The notes under the pieces were generated by a model. That model searched no databases. It was given only the letters and a program-made list of their open reading frames with translations, and was not told the origin of the DNA. Position numbers and translations under genes: made by a program. A DNA stretch of 64,000 nucleotides from Amblyomma americanum (taxonomy: Eukaryota > Arthropoda > Arachnida > Ixodida > Ixodidae): the NCBI RefSeq assembly GCF_052857255.1, contig NW_027526486.1:1984001-2048000 (forward strand), written 5' to 3'. Shown one piece after another: positions 38,538-51,654 of the stretch (within the stretch, counting starts at the first letter, position 1; every line of letters starts with the position of its first letter).

Positions 38538-41500
38538 TGAGCCGGAATACAAATTTTCGCGCAGTTCTGAGAGAAAACGTTTACACCTTTCTCTCGTCTA
38601 CTCTTCGACGACTTGTAAAATCGATGCTCGTGAATCTTGCTAGTTTCGATCTAAAACGGTGTATCCCGTTTTTTTGAGCCGGTATACAAGTTTTCGCGCA
38701 GTTCTGAGAGAAAAAGTTTACACCTTTCTCTCGTGTACTCTTCGACGACTTGTAAAATCGATACTCGTGAATCATGCTAGTTTCGATCTAAAACGATGTA
38801 TCCCGTTGTTTTGAGCCGGAATACAAATTTTCGCGCAGTTCTGAGAGAAAAAGTTTACACCTTTCTCTCGTCTACTCTTCGACGACTTGTATAATCGATG
38901 CTCGTGAATCTTGCTAGTTTCAATTTAAAACGATGTATCCCGTTGTTTTGAGCCGGAATAAAAGTTTTCGCAGAGTTCTGAGAGAAAAAGTTTACACCTT
39001 TCTCTCGTCTACTCTTCGAAGACTTGTAAAATCGATGCTCGTGAATCTTGCTAGTTTCGATCTAAAACGATGTATCCCGTTGTTTTGAGCCGGAATACAA
39101 GTTTTCGCGCAGTTTTGAGAGAAAAAGTTTACACCTTTCTCTCGTGTACTCTTCGACGACTTCTAAAATCGATGCTCGTGAATCTTGCTAGTTTCGATCT
39201 AAAACGATGTATCCCGTAGTTTTGAGCCGGAATACAAGTTTTCGCGCAGTTCTCACAGAAAAAGTTTACACCTTTCTCTCGTGTACTCTTCGACGACTTG
39301 TAAAAACGATACTCGAGAATCATGCTAGTTTAGATCTAAAACGATGTATCCCGTTGTTTTGAGCCGGAATACAACTTTTCGCGCAGTTCTGAGAGAAAAA
39401 AGTTTACACCTTTCTCTCGTGTACTCTTCGACGACTTGTAAAATCGATGCTCGTGAATCTTGCTAGTTTCGATCTACAACGATGTATCCCGTTGTTTTGA
39501 GCTGGAATAGAAGTTTTGGCGCAGTTCTGAGAGAAAAAGTTTACACCTTTCTCTCGTGTACTCTTCGACGACTTGTAAAATCGATACTCGAGAATCATGC
39601 TAGTTTCGATCTAAAACGATGTATCCCGTTGTTTTGAGCCGGAATACAAGTTTTCGCGCAGTTCTGAGAGAAAAAGTTTACACCTTTCTCTCGTGTACTC
39701 TTCGACGACTTGTAAAATCGATACTCGATAATCATGCTAGTTTCGATCTAAAACGATGTATCCCGTTGTTTTGAGCCGGAATACAAGTTTTCGCGCAGTT
39801 CTGAGAGAAAAAAGTTTAAACCTTTCTCTCGTCTACTCTTCGACGACTTGTAAAATCGATGCTCGTGAATCTTGCTAGTTTCAATTTAAAACGATGTATC
39901 CCGTTGTTTTGAGTCGGAATACAAGTTTTCGCAGAGTTCTGAGAGAAAAAGTTTACACCTTTCTCTCGTCTACTCTTCGAAGACTTGTAAAATCGATGCT
40001 CGTGAATCTTGCTAGTTTAGATCTAAAACGATGTATCCCGTTGTTTTGAGTCGGAATACAACTTTTCGCGCAGTTTTGAGAGAAAAAGTTTACACCTTTC
40101 TCTCGTGTACTCTTCGACGACTTCTAAAATCGATGCTCGTGAATCTTGCTAGTTTCGATCTAAAACGATGTATCCCGTTGTTTTGAGCCGGAATACAAGT
40201 TTTCGCGCAGTTCTCACAGAAAAAGTTTACACCTTTCTCTCGTGTACTCTTCGACGACTTGTAAAAACGATACTCGAGAATCATGCTAGTTTAGATCTAA
40301 AACGATGTATCCCGTTGTTTTGAGCCGGAATACAACTTTTCGCGCAGTTCTGAGAGAAAAAAGTTTACACCTTTCTCTCGTGTACTCTTCGACGACTTGT
40401 AAAATCGATGCTCGTGAATCTTGCTAGTTTCGATCTACAACGATGTATCCCGTTGTTTTGAGCTGGAATAGAAGTTTTGGCGCAGTTCTGAGAGAAAAGT
40501 TTACACCTTTCTCTCGTGTACTCTTCGACGACTTGTAAAATCGATACTCGAGAATCATGCTAGTTTCGATCTAAAACGATGTATCCCGTTGTTTTGAGCC
40601 GGAATACAAGTTTTCGCGCAGTTCTGAGAGAAAAAGTTTACACCTTTCTCTCGTGTACTCTTCGACGACTTGTAAAATCGATACTCGAGAATCATGCTAG
40701 TTTCGATCTAAAACGATGTATCCCGTTGTTTTGAGCCGGAATACAAGTTTTCGCGCAGTTCTGAGAGAAAAAAGTTTAAACCTTTCTCTCGTCTACTCTT
40801 CGACGACTTGTAAAATCGATGCTCGTGAATCTTGCTAGTTTCAATTTAAAACGATGTATCCCGTTGTTTTGAGTCGGAATACAAGTTTTCGCAGAGTTCT
40901 GAGAGAAAAAGTTTACACCTTTCTCTCGTCTACTCTTCGAAGACTTGTAAAATCGATGCTCGTGAATCTTGCTAGTTTAGATCTAAAACGATGTATCCCG
41001 TTGTTTTGAGCCGGAATACAACTTTTCGCGCAGTTCTGAGAGAAAAAAGTTTACACCTTTCTCTCGTGTACTCTTCGACGACTTGTAAAATCGATGCTCG
41101 TGAATCTTGCTAGTTTCGATCTACAACGATGTATCCCGTTGTTTTGAGCTGGAATAGAAGTTTTGGCGCAGTTTTGAGAGAAAAAGTTTACACCTTTCTC
41201 TCGTGTACTCTTCGACGACTTGTAAAATCGATACTCGAGAATCATGCTAGTTTCGATCTAAAACGATGTATCCCGTTGTTTTGAGCCGGAATACAAGTTT
41301 TCGCGCAGTTCTGAGAGAAAAAGTTTACACCTTTCTCTCGTGTACTCTTCGACGACTTGTAAAATCGATACCTGAGAATCATGCTAGTTTCGATCTAAAA
41401 CGATGTATCCCGTTGTTTTGAGCCGGAATACAAGTTTTCGCGCAGTTCTGAGAGAAAAAAGTTTAAACCTTTCTCTCGTCTACTCTTCGACGACTTGTAA

Positions 41501-42378
41501 ACTCGATGCTCGTGAATCTTGCTAGTTTCAATTTAAAACGATGTATCCCGTTGTTTTGAGTCGGAATACAAGTTTTCGCAGAGTTCTGAGAGAAAAAGTT
41601 TACACCTTTCTCTCGTCTACTCTTCGAAGACTTGTAAAATCGATGCTCGTGAATCTTGCTAGTTTCGATCTAAAACGATGTATCCCGTTGTTTTGAGCCA
41701 GAATACAAGTTTTCGCGCCGTTCTGAGAGAAAACGTTTACACCTTTCTCTCGTGTACTCTTCGACGACTTGTAAAATCGATACTCGTGAATCATGCTAGT
41801 TTCGATCTAAAACGATGTATCCCATTGTTTTGAGCCGGAATACAAATTTTCGCGCAGTTCTGAGAGAAAAAGTTTACACCTTTCTCTCGTCTACTCTTCG
41901 ACGACTTGTAAAATCGATGCTCGTGAATCTTGCTAGTTTCAATTTAAAACGATGTATCCCGTTGTTTTGAGCCGGAATAAAAGTTTTCGCAGAGTTCTGA
42001 GAGAAAAAGTTTACACCTTTCTCTCGTCTACTCTTCGAAGACTTGTAAAATCGATGCTCGTGAATCTTGCTAGTTTCGATCTAAAACGATGTATCCCGTT
42101 GTTTTGAGCCGGAATACAAGTTTTCGCGCAGTTTTGAGAGAAAAAGTTTACACCTTTCTCTCGTGTACTCTTCGACGACTTCTAAAATCGATGCTCGTGA
42201 ATCTTGCTAGTTTTGATCTAAAACGATGTATCCCGTTGTTTTGAGCCGGAATACAAGTTTTCGCGCAGTTCTGAGAGAAAAAGTTTACACGTTTCTCTCG
42301 TCTACTCTTCGACGACTTGTAAAATCGATGCTCGTGAATCTTGCTAGTTTCGATCTAAAACGATCTATCCCGTTGTTT
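38538..42378. repeat. HOR unit F3, 28 monomers (3,841 bp), two full cassettes
   Basis: Same layout as F1: cassettes at 39,129-40,089 and 40,090-41,050, then the short c-g iteration. It shares with F1, but not F2, the private CTCGATAATC mark (about 39,724). F1 and F3 are therefore copies of one another at a 6,723-bp (49-monomer) spacing. Own changes include CCGTAGTTTTG at about 39,215, GAGTCGG with ACAACTTTTCG at about 40,050 and a 1-nt shorter A-run at about 40,490. Confidence 0.85.
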
Positions 42379-45078
42379 TGAGCCGGAATACAAGTTTTCG
42401 CGCAGTTCTGAGAGAAAAAGTTTACACCTTTCTCTCGTCTACTCTTCGAAGACTTGTAAAATCGATGCTCGTGAATCTTGCTAGTTTCAATTTAAAACGA
42501 TGTATCCCGTTGTTTTGAGCCGGAATACAAGTTTTCGCGCAGTTCTGAGAGAAAAAGTTTGCACCTTTCTCTCGTCTACTCCTCGACGACTTGTAAAATC
42601 GATACTCGAGAATCATGCTAGTTTCGATCTAAAACGGTGTATCCCGTTTTTTTGAGCCGGTATACAAGTTTTCGCGCAGTTCTGAGAGAAAAAGTTTACA
42701 CCTTTCTCTCGTGTACTCTTCGACGACTTGTAAAATCGATACTCGTGAATCATGCTAGTTTCGATCTAAAACGATGTATCCCGTTGTTTTGAGCCGGAAT
42801 ACAAATTTTCGCGCAGTTCTGAGAGAAAAAGTTTACACCTTTCTCTCGTCTACTCTTCGACGACATGTAAAATCGATGCTCGTGAATCTTGCTAGTTTCA
42901 ATTTAAAACGATGTATCCCGTTGTTTTGAGCCGGAATAAAAGTTTTCGCAGAGTTCTGAGAGAAAAAGTTTACACCTTTCTCTCGTCTACTCTTCGAAGA
43001 CTTGTAAAATCGATGCTCGTGAATCTTGCTAGTTTCGATCTAAAACGATGTGTCCCGTTGTTTTGAGCCGGAATACAAGTTTTCGCGCAGTTTTGAGAGA
43101 AAAAGTTTACACCTTTCTCTCGTGTACTCTTCGACGACTTCTAAAATCGATGCTCGTGAATCTTGCTAGTTTCGATCTAAAACGATGTATCCCGTTGTTT
43201 TGAGCCGGAATACAAGTTTTCGCGCAGTTCTGACAGAAAAAGTTTACACATTTCTCTCGTGTACTCTTCGACGACTTGTAAAAACGATACTCGAGAATCA
43301 TGCTAGTTTAGATCTAAAACGATGTATCCCGTTGTTTTGAGCCGGAATACAACTTTTCGCGCAGTTCTGAGAGAAAAAAGTTTACACCTTTCTCTCGTGT
43401 ACTCTTCGACGACTTGTAAAATCGATGCTCGTGAATCTTGCTAGTTTCGATCTACAACGATGTATCCCGTTGTTTTGAGCTGGAATAGAAGTTTTGGCGC
43501 AGTTCTGAGAGAAAAAGTTTACACCTTTCTCTCGTGTACTCTTCGACGACTTGTAAAATCGATACTCGAGAATCATGCTAGTTTCGATCTAAAACGATGT
43601 ATCCCGTTGTTTTGAGCCGGAATACAAGTTTTCGCGCAGTTCTGAGAGAAAAAGTTTACACCTTTCTCTCGTGTACTCTTCGACGACTTGTAAAATCGAT
43701 ACTCGAGAATCATGCTAGTTTCGATCTAAAACGATGTATCCCGTTGTTTTGAGCCGGAATACAAGTTTTCGCGCAGTTCTGAGAGAAAAAAGTTTAAACC
43801 TTTCTCTCGTCTACTCTTCGACGACTTGTAAAATCGATGCTCGTGAATCTTGCTAGTTTCAATTTAAAACGATGTATCCCGTTGTTTTGAGTCGGAATAC
43901 AAGATTTCGCAGAGTTCTGAGAGAAAAAGTTTACACCTTTCTCTCGTCTACTCTTCGAAGACTTGTAAAATCGATGCTCGTGAATCTTGCTAGTTTCGAT
44001 CTAAAACGATGTATCCCGTTGTTTTGAGCCAGAATACAAGTTTTCGCGCCGTTCTGAGAGAAAACGTTTACACCTTTCTCTCGTCTACTCTTCGACGACT
44101 TGTAAAATCGATGCTCGTAAATCTGGCTAGTTTCAATCTAAACCGATGTATCCCGTTGTTTTGGGCCGGAATACAAGTTTTCGCGCAGTTCTGAGAGAAA
44201 AAGTTTACACCTTTCCCTCGTGTACTCATCGACTACTTGTAAAATCGATGCTCGTGAATCTTGCTGGTATCGATCTAAAACGATGTATCCCGTTGTTTTG
44301 AGCCGGAATACAAGTTTTCGCGCAGTTCTGAGAGAAAAAGTTTATACCTTTCTCTCGTGTACTCTTCGACGACTTGTAAAATCGATGCTTGTGAATCTTG
44401 CTAGTTTCGATCTAAAACGATGTATCCCTTTGTTTTGAGCCAGAATACATGTTTTCGTGCAGTTCTGAGAGAAAAAGTTTACACGTTTTTCTCGTCTACT
44501 CTTCGACGACTTGTAAAATCGATGCTCGTGAATCTTGCTAGTTTCGATCTAAAACGATCTATCCCGTTGTTTTGAGCCGGAATACAAGTTTTCGCGCAGT
44601 TCTGAGAGAAAAAGTTTACACCTTTCTCTCGTCTACTCTTCGAAGACTTGTAAAATCGATGCTCGTGAATCTTGCTAGTTTCAATTTAAAACGATGTATC
44701 CCGTTGTTTTGAGCCGGAATACAAGTTTTCGCGCAGTTCTGAGAGAAAAAGTTTGCACCTTTCTCTCGTCTACTCTTCGACGACTTGTAAAATCGATACT
44801 CGAGAATCATGCTAGTTTCGATCTAAAACAATGTATCCCGTTGTTTTGAGCCGGAATACAAATTTTCGCGCAGTTCTGAGAGGAAACGTTTACACCTTTC
44901 TCTCGTCTACTCTTCGACGACTTGTAAAATCGATGCTCGTGAATCTTGCTAGTTTCGATCTAAAACGGTGTATCCCGTTTTTTTGAGCCGTTATACAAGT
45001 TTTCGCGCAGTTCTGAGAGAAAAAGTTTACACCTTTCTCTCGTGTACTCTTCGACGACTTGTAAAATCGATACTCGTG
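41240..45078. repeat. HOR unit G1, 28 monomers (3,839 bp)
   Basis: Repeats immediately downstream at offset 3,839 bp. Its left part is shared with the right end of F3. It then has one a-g cassette start (43,107), the CTCGTAAATCTGGC / CATCGACTAC pair at about 44,115-44,235, and ends with an AAAACGGTG monomer reading GCCGTTATAC. Private substitutions relative to G2 include CTCCTCGACG (about 42,590), GACATGTAAAATC (about 42,862) and GATGTGTCCCG (about 43,050). Confidence 0.85.
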
Positions 45079-48000
45079 AATCATGCTAGTTTCGATCTAA
45101 AACGATGTATCCCGTTGTTTTGAGCCGGAATACAAGTTTTCGCGCAGTTCTGAGAGAAAAAGTTTACACCTTTCTCTCGTGTACTCTTCGACGACTTGTA
45201 AAATCGATACCTGAGAATCATGCTAGTTTCGATCTAAAACGAAGTATCCCGTTGTTTTGAGCCGGAATACAAGTTTTCGCGCAGTTCTGAAAGAAAAAAG
45301 TTTAAACCTTTCTCTCGTCTACTCTTCGACGACTTGTAAACTCGATGCTCGTGAATCTTGCTAGTTTCAATTTAAAACGATGTATCCCGTTGTTTTGAGT
45401 CGGAATACAAGTTTTCGCAGAGTTCTGAGAGAAAAAGTTTACACCTTTCTCTCGTCTACTCTTCGAAGACTTGTAAAATCGATGCTCGTGAATCTTGCTA
45501 GTTTCGATCTAAAACGATGTATCCCGTTGTTTTGAGCCAGAATACAAGTTTTCGCGCCGTTCTGAGAGAAAACGTTTACACCTTTCTCTCGTGTACTCTT
45601 CGACGACTTGTAAAATCGATACTCGTGAATCATGCTAGTTTCGATCTAAAACGATGTATCCCGTTGTTTTGAGCCGGAATACAAATTTTCGCGCAGTTCT
45701 GAGAGAAAAAGTTTACACCTTTCTCTCGTCTACTCTTCGACGACTTGTAAAATCGATGCTCGTGAATCTTGCTAGTTTCAATTTAAAACGATGTATCCCG
45801 TTGTTTTGAGCCGGAATAAAAGTTTTCGCAGAGTTCTGAGAGAAAAAGTTTACACCTTTCTCTCGTCTACTCTTCGAAGACTTGTAAAATCGATGCTCGT
45901 GAATCTTGCTAGTTTCGATCTAAAACGATGTATCCCGTTGTTTTGAGCCGGAATACAAGTTTTCGCGCAGTTTTGAGAGAAAAAGTTTACACCTTTCTCT
46001 CGTGTACTCTTCGACGACTTCTAAAATCGATGCTCGTGAATCTTGCTAGTTTTGATCTAAAACGATGTATCCCGTTGTTTTGAGCCGGAATACAAGTTTT
46101 CGCGCAGTTCTGAGAGAAAAAGTTTACACGTTTCTCTCGTCTACTCTTCGACGACTTGTAAAATCGATGCTCGTGAATCTTGCTAGTTTCGATCTAAAAC
46201 GATCTATCCCGTTGTTTTGAGCCGGAATACAAGTTTTCGCGCAGTTCTGAGAGAAAAAGTTTACACCTTTCTCTCGTCTACTCTTCGAAGACTTGTAAAA
46301 TCGATGCTCGTGAATCTTGCTAGTTTCAATTTAAAACGATGTATCCCGTTGTTTTGAGCCGGAATACAAGTTTTCGCGCAGTTCTGAGAGAAAAAGTTTG
46401 CACCTTTCTCTCGTCTACTCTTCGACGACTTGTAAAATTGATACTCGAGAATCATGCTAGTTTCGATCTAAAACGGTGTATCCCGTTTTTTTGAGCCGGT
46501 ATACAAGTTTTCGCGCAGTTCTGAGAGAAAAAGTTTACACCTTTCTCTCGTGTACTCTTCGACGACTTGTAAAATCGATACTCGTGAATCATGCTAGTTT
46601 CGATCTAAAACGATGTATCCCGTTGTTTTGAGCCGGAATACAAATTTTCGCGCAGTTCTGAGAGAAAAAGTTTACACCTTTCTCTCGTCTACTCTTCGAC
46701 GACTTGTAAAATCGATGCTCGTGAATCTTGCTAGTTTCAATTTAAAACGATGTATCCCGTTGTTTTGAGCCGGAATAAAAATTTTCGCAGAGTTCTGAGA
46801 GAAAAAGTTTACACCTTTCTCTCGTCTACTCTTCGAAGACTTGTAAAATCGATGCTCGTGAATCTTGCTAGTTTCGATCTAAAACGATGTATCCCGTTGT
46901 TTTGAGCCGGAATACAAGTTTTCGCGCAGTTTTGAGAGAAAAAGTTTACACCTTTCTCTCGTGTACTCTTCGACGACTTCTAAAATCGATGCTCGTGAAT
47001 CTTGCTAGTTTCGATCTAAAACGATGTATCCCGTTGTTTTGAGCCGGAATACAAGTTTTCGCGCAGTTCTGACAGAAAAAGTTTACACATTTCTCTCGTG
47101 TACTCTTCGACGACTTGTAAAAACGATACTCGAGAATCATGCTAGTTTAGATCTAAAACGATGTATCCCGTTGTTTTGAGCCGGAATACAACTTTTCGCG
47201 CAGTTCTGAGAGAAAAAAGTTTACACCTTTCTCTCGTGTACTCTTCGACGACTTGTAAAATCGATGCTCGTGAATCTTGCTAGTTTCGATCTACAACGAT
47301 GTATCCCGTTGTTTTGAGCTGGAATAGAAGTTTTGGCGCAGTTCTGAGAGAAAAAGTTTACACCTTTCTCTCGTGTACTCTTCGACGACTTGTAAAATCG
47401 ATACTCGAGAATCATGCTAGTTTCGATCTAAAACGATGTATCCCGTTGTTTTGAGCCGGAATACAAGTTTTCGCGCAGTTCTGAGAGAAAAAGTTTACAC
47501 CTTTCTCTCGTGTACTCTTCGACGACTTGTAAAATCGATACTCGAGAATCATGCTAGTTTCGATCTAAAACGATGTATCCCGTTGTTTTGAGCCGGAATA
47601 CAAGTTTTCGCGCAGTTCTGAGAGAAAAAAGTTTAAACCTTTCTCTCGTCTACTCTTCGACGACTTGTAAAATCGATGCTCGTGAATCTTGCTAGTTTCA
47701 ATTTAAAACGATGTATCCCGTTGTTTTGAGTCGGAATACAAGATTTCGCAGAGTTCTGAGAGAAAAAGTTTACACCTTTCTCTCGTCTACTCTTCGAAGA
47801 CTTGTAAAATCGATGCTCGTGAATCTTGCTAGTTTCGATCTAAAACGATGTATCCCGTTGTTTTGAGCCAGAATACAAGTTTTCGCGCCGTTCTGAGAGA
47901 AAACGTTTACACCTTTCTCTCGTCTACTCTTCGACGACTTGTAAAATCGATGCTCGTAAATCTGGCTAGTTTCAATCTAAACCGATGTATCCCGTTGTTT

Positions 48001-49443
48001 TGGGCCGGAATACAAGTTTTCGCGCAGTTCTGAGAGAAAAAGTTTACACCTTTCCCTCGTGTACTCATCGACTACTTGTAAAATCGATGCTCGTGAATCT
48101 TGCTGGTATCGATCTAAAACGATGTATCCCGTTGTTTTGAGCCGGAATACAAGTTTTCGCGCAGTTCTGAGAGAAAAAGTTTATACCTTTCTCTCGTGTA
48201 CTCTTCGACGACTTGTAAAATCGATGCTTGTGAATCTTGCTAGTTTCGATCTAAAACGATGTATCCCTTTGTTTTGAGCCAGAATACATGTTTTCGTGCA
48301 GTTCTGAGAGAAAAAGTTTACACGTTTTTCTCGTCTACTCTTCGACGACTTGTAAAATCGATGCTCGTGAATCTTGCTAGTTTCGATCTAAAACGATCTA
48401 TCCCGTTGTTTTGAGCCGGAATACAAGTTTTCGCGCAGTTCTGAGAGAAAAAGTTTACACCTTTCTCTCGTCTACTCTTCGAAGACTTGTAAAATCGATG
48501 CTCGTGAATCTTGCTAGTTTCAATTTAAAACGATGTATCCCGTTGTTTTGAGCCGGAATACAAGTTTTCGCGCAGTTCTGAGAGAAAAAGTTTGCACCTT
48601 TCTCTCGTCTACTCTTCGACGACTTGTAAAATCGATACTCGAGAATCATGCTAGTTTCGATCTAAAACAATGTATCCCGTTGTTTTGAGCCGGAATACAA
48701 ATTTTCGCGCAGTTCTGAGAGAAAACGTTTACACCTTTCTCTCGTCTACTCTTCGACGACTTGTAAAATCGATGCTCGTGAATCTTGCTAGTTTCGATCT
48801 AAAACGGTGTATCCCGTTTTTTTGAGCCGTTATACAAGTTTTCGCGCAGTTCTGAGAGAAAAAGTTTACACCTTTCTCTCGTGTACTCTTCGACGACTTG
48901 TAAAATCGATACTCGTGAATCATGCTAGTTTCGATCTAAAACGATGTATCCCGTTGTTTTGAGCCGGAATACAAATTTTCGCGCAGTTCTGAGAGAAAAA
49001 GTTTACACCTTTCTCTCGTCTACTCTTCGACGACTTGTAAAATCGATGCTCGTGAATCTTGCTAGTTTCAATTTAAAACTATGTATCCCGTTGTTTTGAG
49101 CCGGAATAAAAGTTTTCGCAGAGTTCTGAGAGAAAAAGTTTACACCTTTCTCTCGTCTACTCTTCGAAGACTTGTAAAATCGATGCTCGTGAATCTTGCT
49201 AGTTTCGATCTAAAACGATGTATCCCGTTGTTTTGAGCCGGAATACAAGTTTTCGCGCAGTTTTGAGAGAAAAAGTTTACACCTTTCTCTCGTGTACTCT
49301 TCGACGACTTCTAAAATCGATGCTCGTGAATCTTGCTAGTTTCGATCTAAAACGATGTATCCCGTTGTTTTGAGCCGGAATACAAGTTTTCGCGCAGTTC
49401 TGACAGAAAAAGTTTACACCTTTCTCTCGTGTACTCTTCGACG
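45079..49443. repeat. HOR unit G2 and its right extension
   Basis: Matches G1 at 3,839 bp with roughly ten substitutions that I could find, so divergence is about 0.3%. Shared private marks are CACATTTCTCTCG (43,251 and 47,090), AATACATGTTTTCG (44,444 and 48,283) and GCCGTTATAC (44,987 and 48,826). Its last 1.6 kb (47,818-49,443) recurs at 51,655-53,280. Confidence 0.85.
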
Positions 49444-51654
49444 ACTTGTAAAAACGATACTCGAGAATCATGCTAGTTTAGATCTAAAACGATGTATCCC
49501 GTTGTTTTGAGCCGGAATACAAGTTTTCGCGCAGTTCTGAGAGAAAAAAGTTTACACCTTTCTCTCGTGTACTCTTCGACGACTTGTAAAATCGATGCTC
49601 GTGAATCTTGCTAGTTTCGATCTACAACGATGTATCCCGTTGTTTTGAGCTGGAATAGAAGTTTTGGCGCAGTTCTGAGAGAAAAAGTTTACACCTTTCT
49701 CTCATCTACTTTTCGAGGACTTGTAAAATCGATTCTCGTGAATCTTGCTAGTTTTGACCTAAAACGATGTATCCCGTTTTTTTTGAGCCGGTATACAAGT
49801 TTTCGCGCAGTTCTGTGAGAAAAAGTTTACACCTTTCTCTCGGTACTCTTCGACGACTTGTATAATCGATGCTCTTGAATCTTGCTAGTTTCGATCTAAA
49901 ACGATGTATCCCGTTGTTTTGAGCCGGAATACAAGTTTTCGCGCAGTTCTGAGAGAAAAAGTTTGCACCTTTCTCTCGTCTACTCTTCGACGACTTGTAA
50001 AATCGATACTCGAGAATCATGCTAGTTTCGATCTAAAACAATGTATCCCGTTGTTTTGAGCCGGAATACATATTTTCGCGCAGTTCTGAGAGAAAACGTT
50101 TACACCTTTCTCTCGTCTACTCTTCGACGACTTGTAAAATCGATGCTCGTGAATCTTGCTAGTTTCGATCTAAAACGATGTATCCCGTTTTTTTGAGCCG
50201 GTATACAAGTTTTCGCGCAGTTCTGAGAAAAAAAGTTTACACCTTTCTCTCGTGTACTCTTCGACGACTTGTAAAATCGATACTCGTGAATCATGCTAGT
50301 TTCGATCTAAAACGATGTATCCCGTTGTTTTGAGCCGGAATACAAGTTTTCGCGCAGTTCTGAGAGAAAAAGTTTACACCTTTCTCTCGTGTACTCTTCG
50401 ACGACTTGTAAAATCGATACTCGTGAATCTTGCTAGTTTCAATCTAAAACGATGTATCCCGTTGTTTTGAGCCGGAATAAAAGTTTTCGCGCAGTTCTGA
50501 GAGAAAAAGTTTACACCTTTCTCTCGTCTACTCTTCGACGACTTGTAAAATCGATGCTCGTGAATCTTGCTAGTTTCAATTTAAAACGATGTATCCCGTT
50601 GTTTTGAGCCGGAATACAAGTTTTCGCGCAGTTCTGAGAGAAAAAGTTTACACCTTTCTCTCGTCTACTCTTCGACGACTTGTAAAATCGATGCTCGTGA
50701 ATCTTGCTAGTTTCAATTTAAAACGATGTATCCCGTTGTTTTGAGCCGGAATAAAAGTTTTCGCGCAGTTCTGAGAGAAAAAGTTTGCACCTTTCTCTCG
50801 TCTACTCTTCGACGACTTGTAATATCGATACTCGAGAATCATGCTAGTTTCGATCTAAAACAATGTATCCCGTTGTTTTGAGCCGGAATACAAATTTTCG
50901 CGCAGTTCTGAGAGAAAACGTTTACACCTTTCTCTCGTCTACTCTTCGACGACTTGTAAAATCGATGCTCGTGAATCTTGCTAGTTTCGATCTACAACGA
51001 TGTATCCCGTTGTTTTGAGCTGGAATAGAAGTTTTGGCGCAGTTCTGAGAGAAAAAGTTTACACCTTTCTCTCGTGTACTCTTCGACGACTTGTAAAATC
51101 GATACTCGAGAATCATGCTAGTTTCGATCTAAAACGATGTATCCCGTTGTTTTGAGCCGGAATACAAGTTTTCGCGCAGTTCTGAGAGAAAAAGTTTACA
51201 CCTTTCTCTCGTGTACTCTTCGACGACTTGTAAAATCGATACTCGAGAATCATGCTAGTTTCGATCTAAAACGATGTATCCCGTTGTTTTGAGCCGGAAT
51301 ACAAGTTTTCGCGCAGTTCTGAGAGAAAAAGTTTACACCTTTCTCTCGTCTACTCTTCGACTACTTGTAAAATCAATGCTCGTGAATCTTGCTAGTTTCG
51401 ATCTACAACGATGTATCCCGTTGTTTTGAGCCAGAATACAAGTTTTTGTGCAGTTCTGAGAGAAAAAGTTTACACCTTTCTCTCGTCTACTCTTCGAAGA
51501 CTTGTAAAATCGATGCCCGTGAATCTTGCTAGTTTCGATTTAAAACGATGTATCCCGTTGTTTTGAGCCGGAATACAAGTTTTCGCGCAGTTCTGAGAGA
51601 AAAAGTTTACACCTTTCTCTCGTGTACTCTTCGACGACTTGTAAAATCGATACT
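49444..51654. repeat. Mosaic junction between HOR families G and H
   Basis: All satellite, but of mixed class. At 49,680-49,860 a TTTTGACC / TTTTCGAGGAC monomer with eight T residues (usually seven) is followed by one with CTGTGAGAAA and a 2-nt shorter CTCTCGGTACTC. The latter pair recurs at about 55,430 and 58,446 in family H. The AATATCG mark at about 50,822 recurs at 53,425 (2,603 bp, 19 monomers). No unique DNA is present. Confidence 0.75.

Noticed and set aside
49770..49800. T-run as a Pol III or intrinsic terminator
   Set aside because: The seven- or eight-T run is just a class variant of GTTGTTTTGAG within the satellite; there is no upstream gene, A/B box or G+C-rich stem directly before it.
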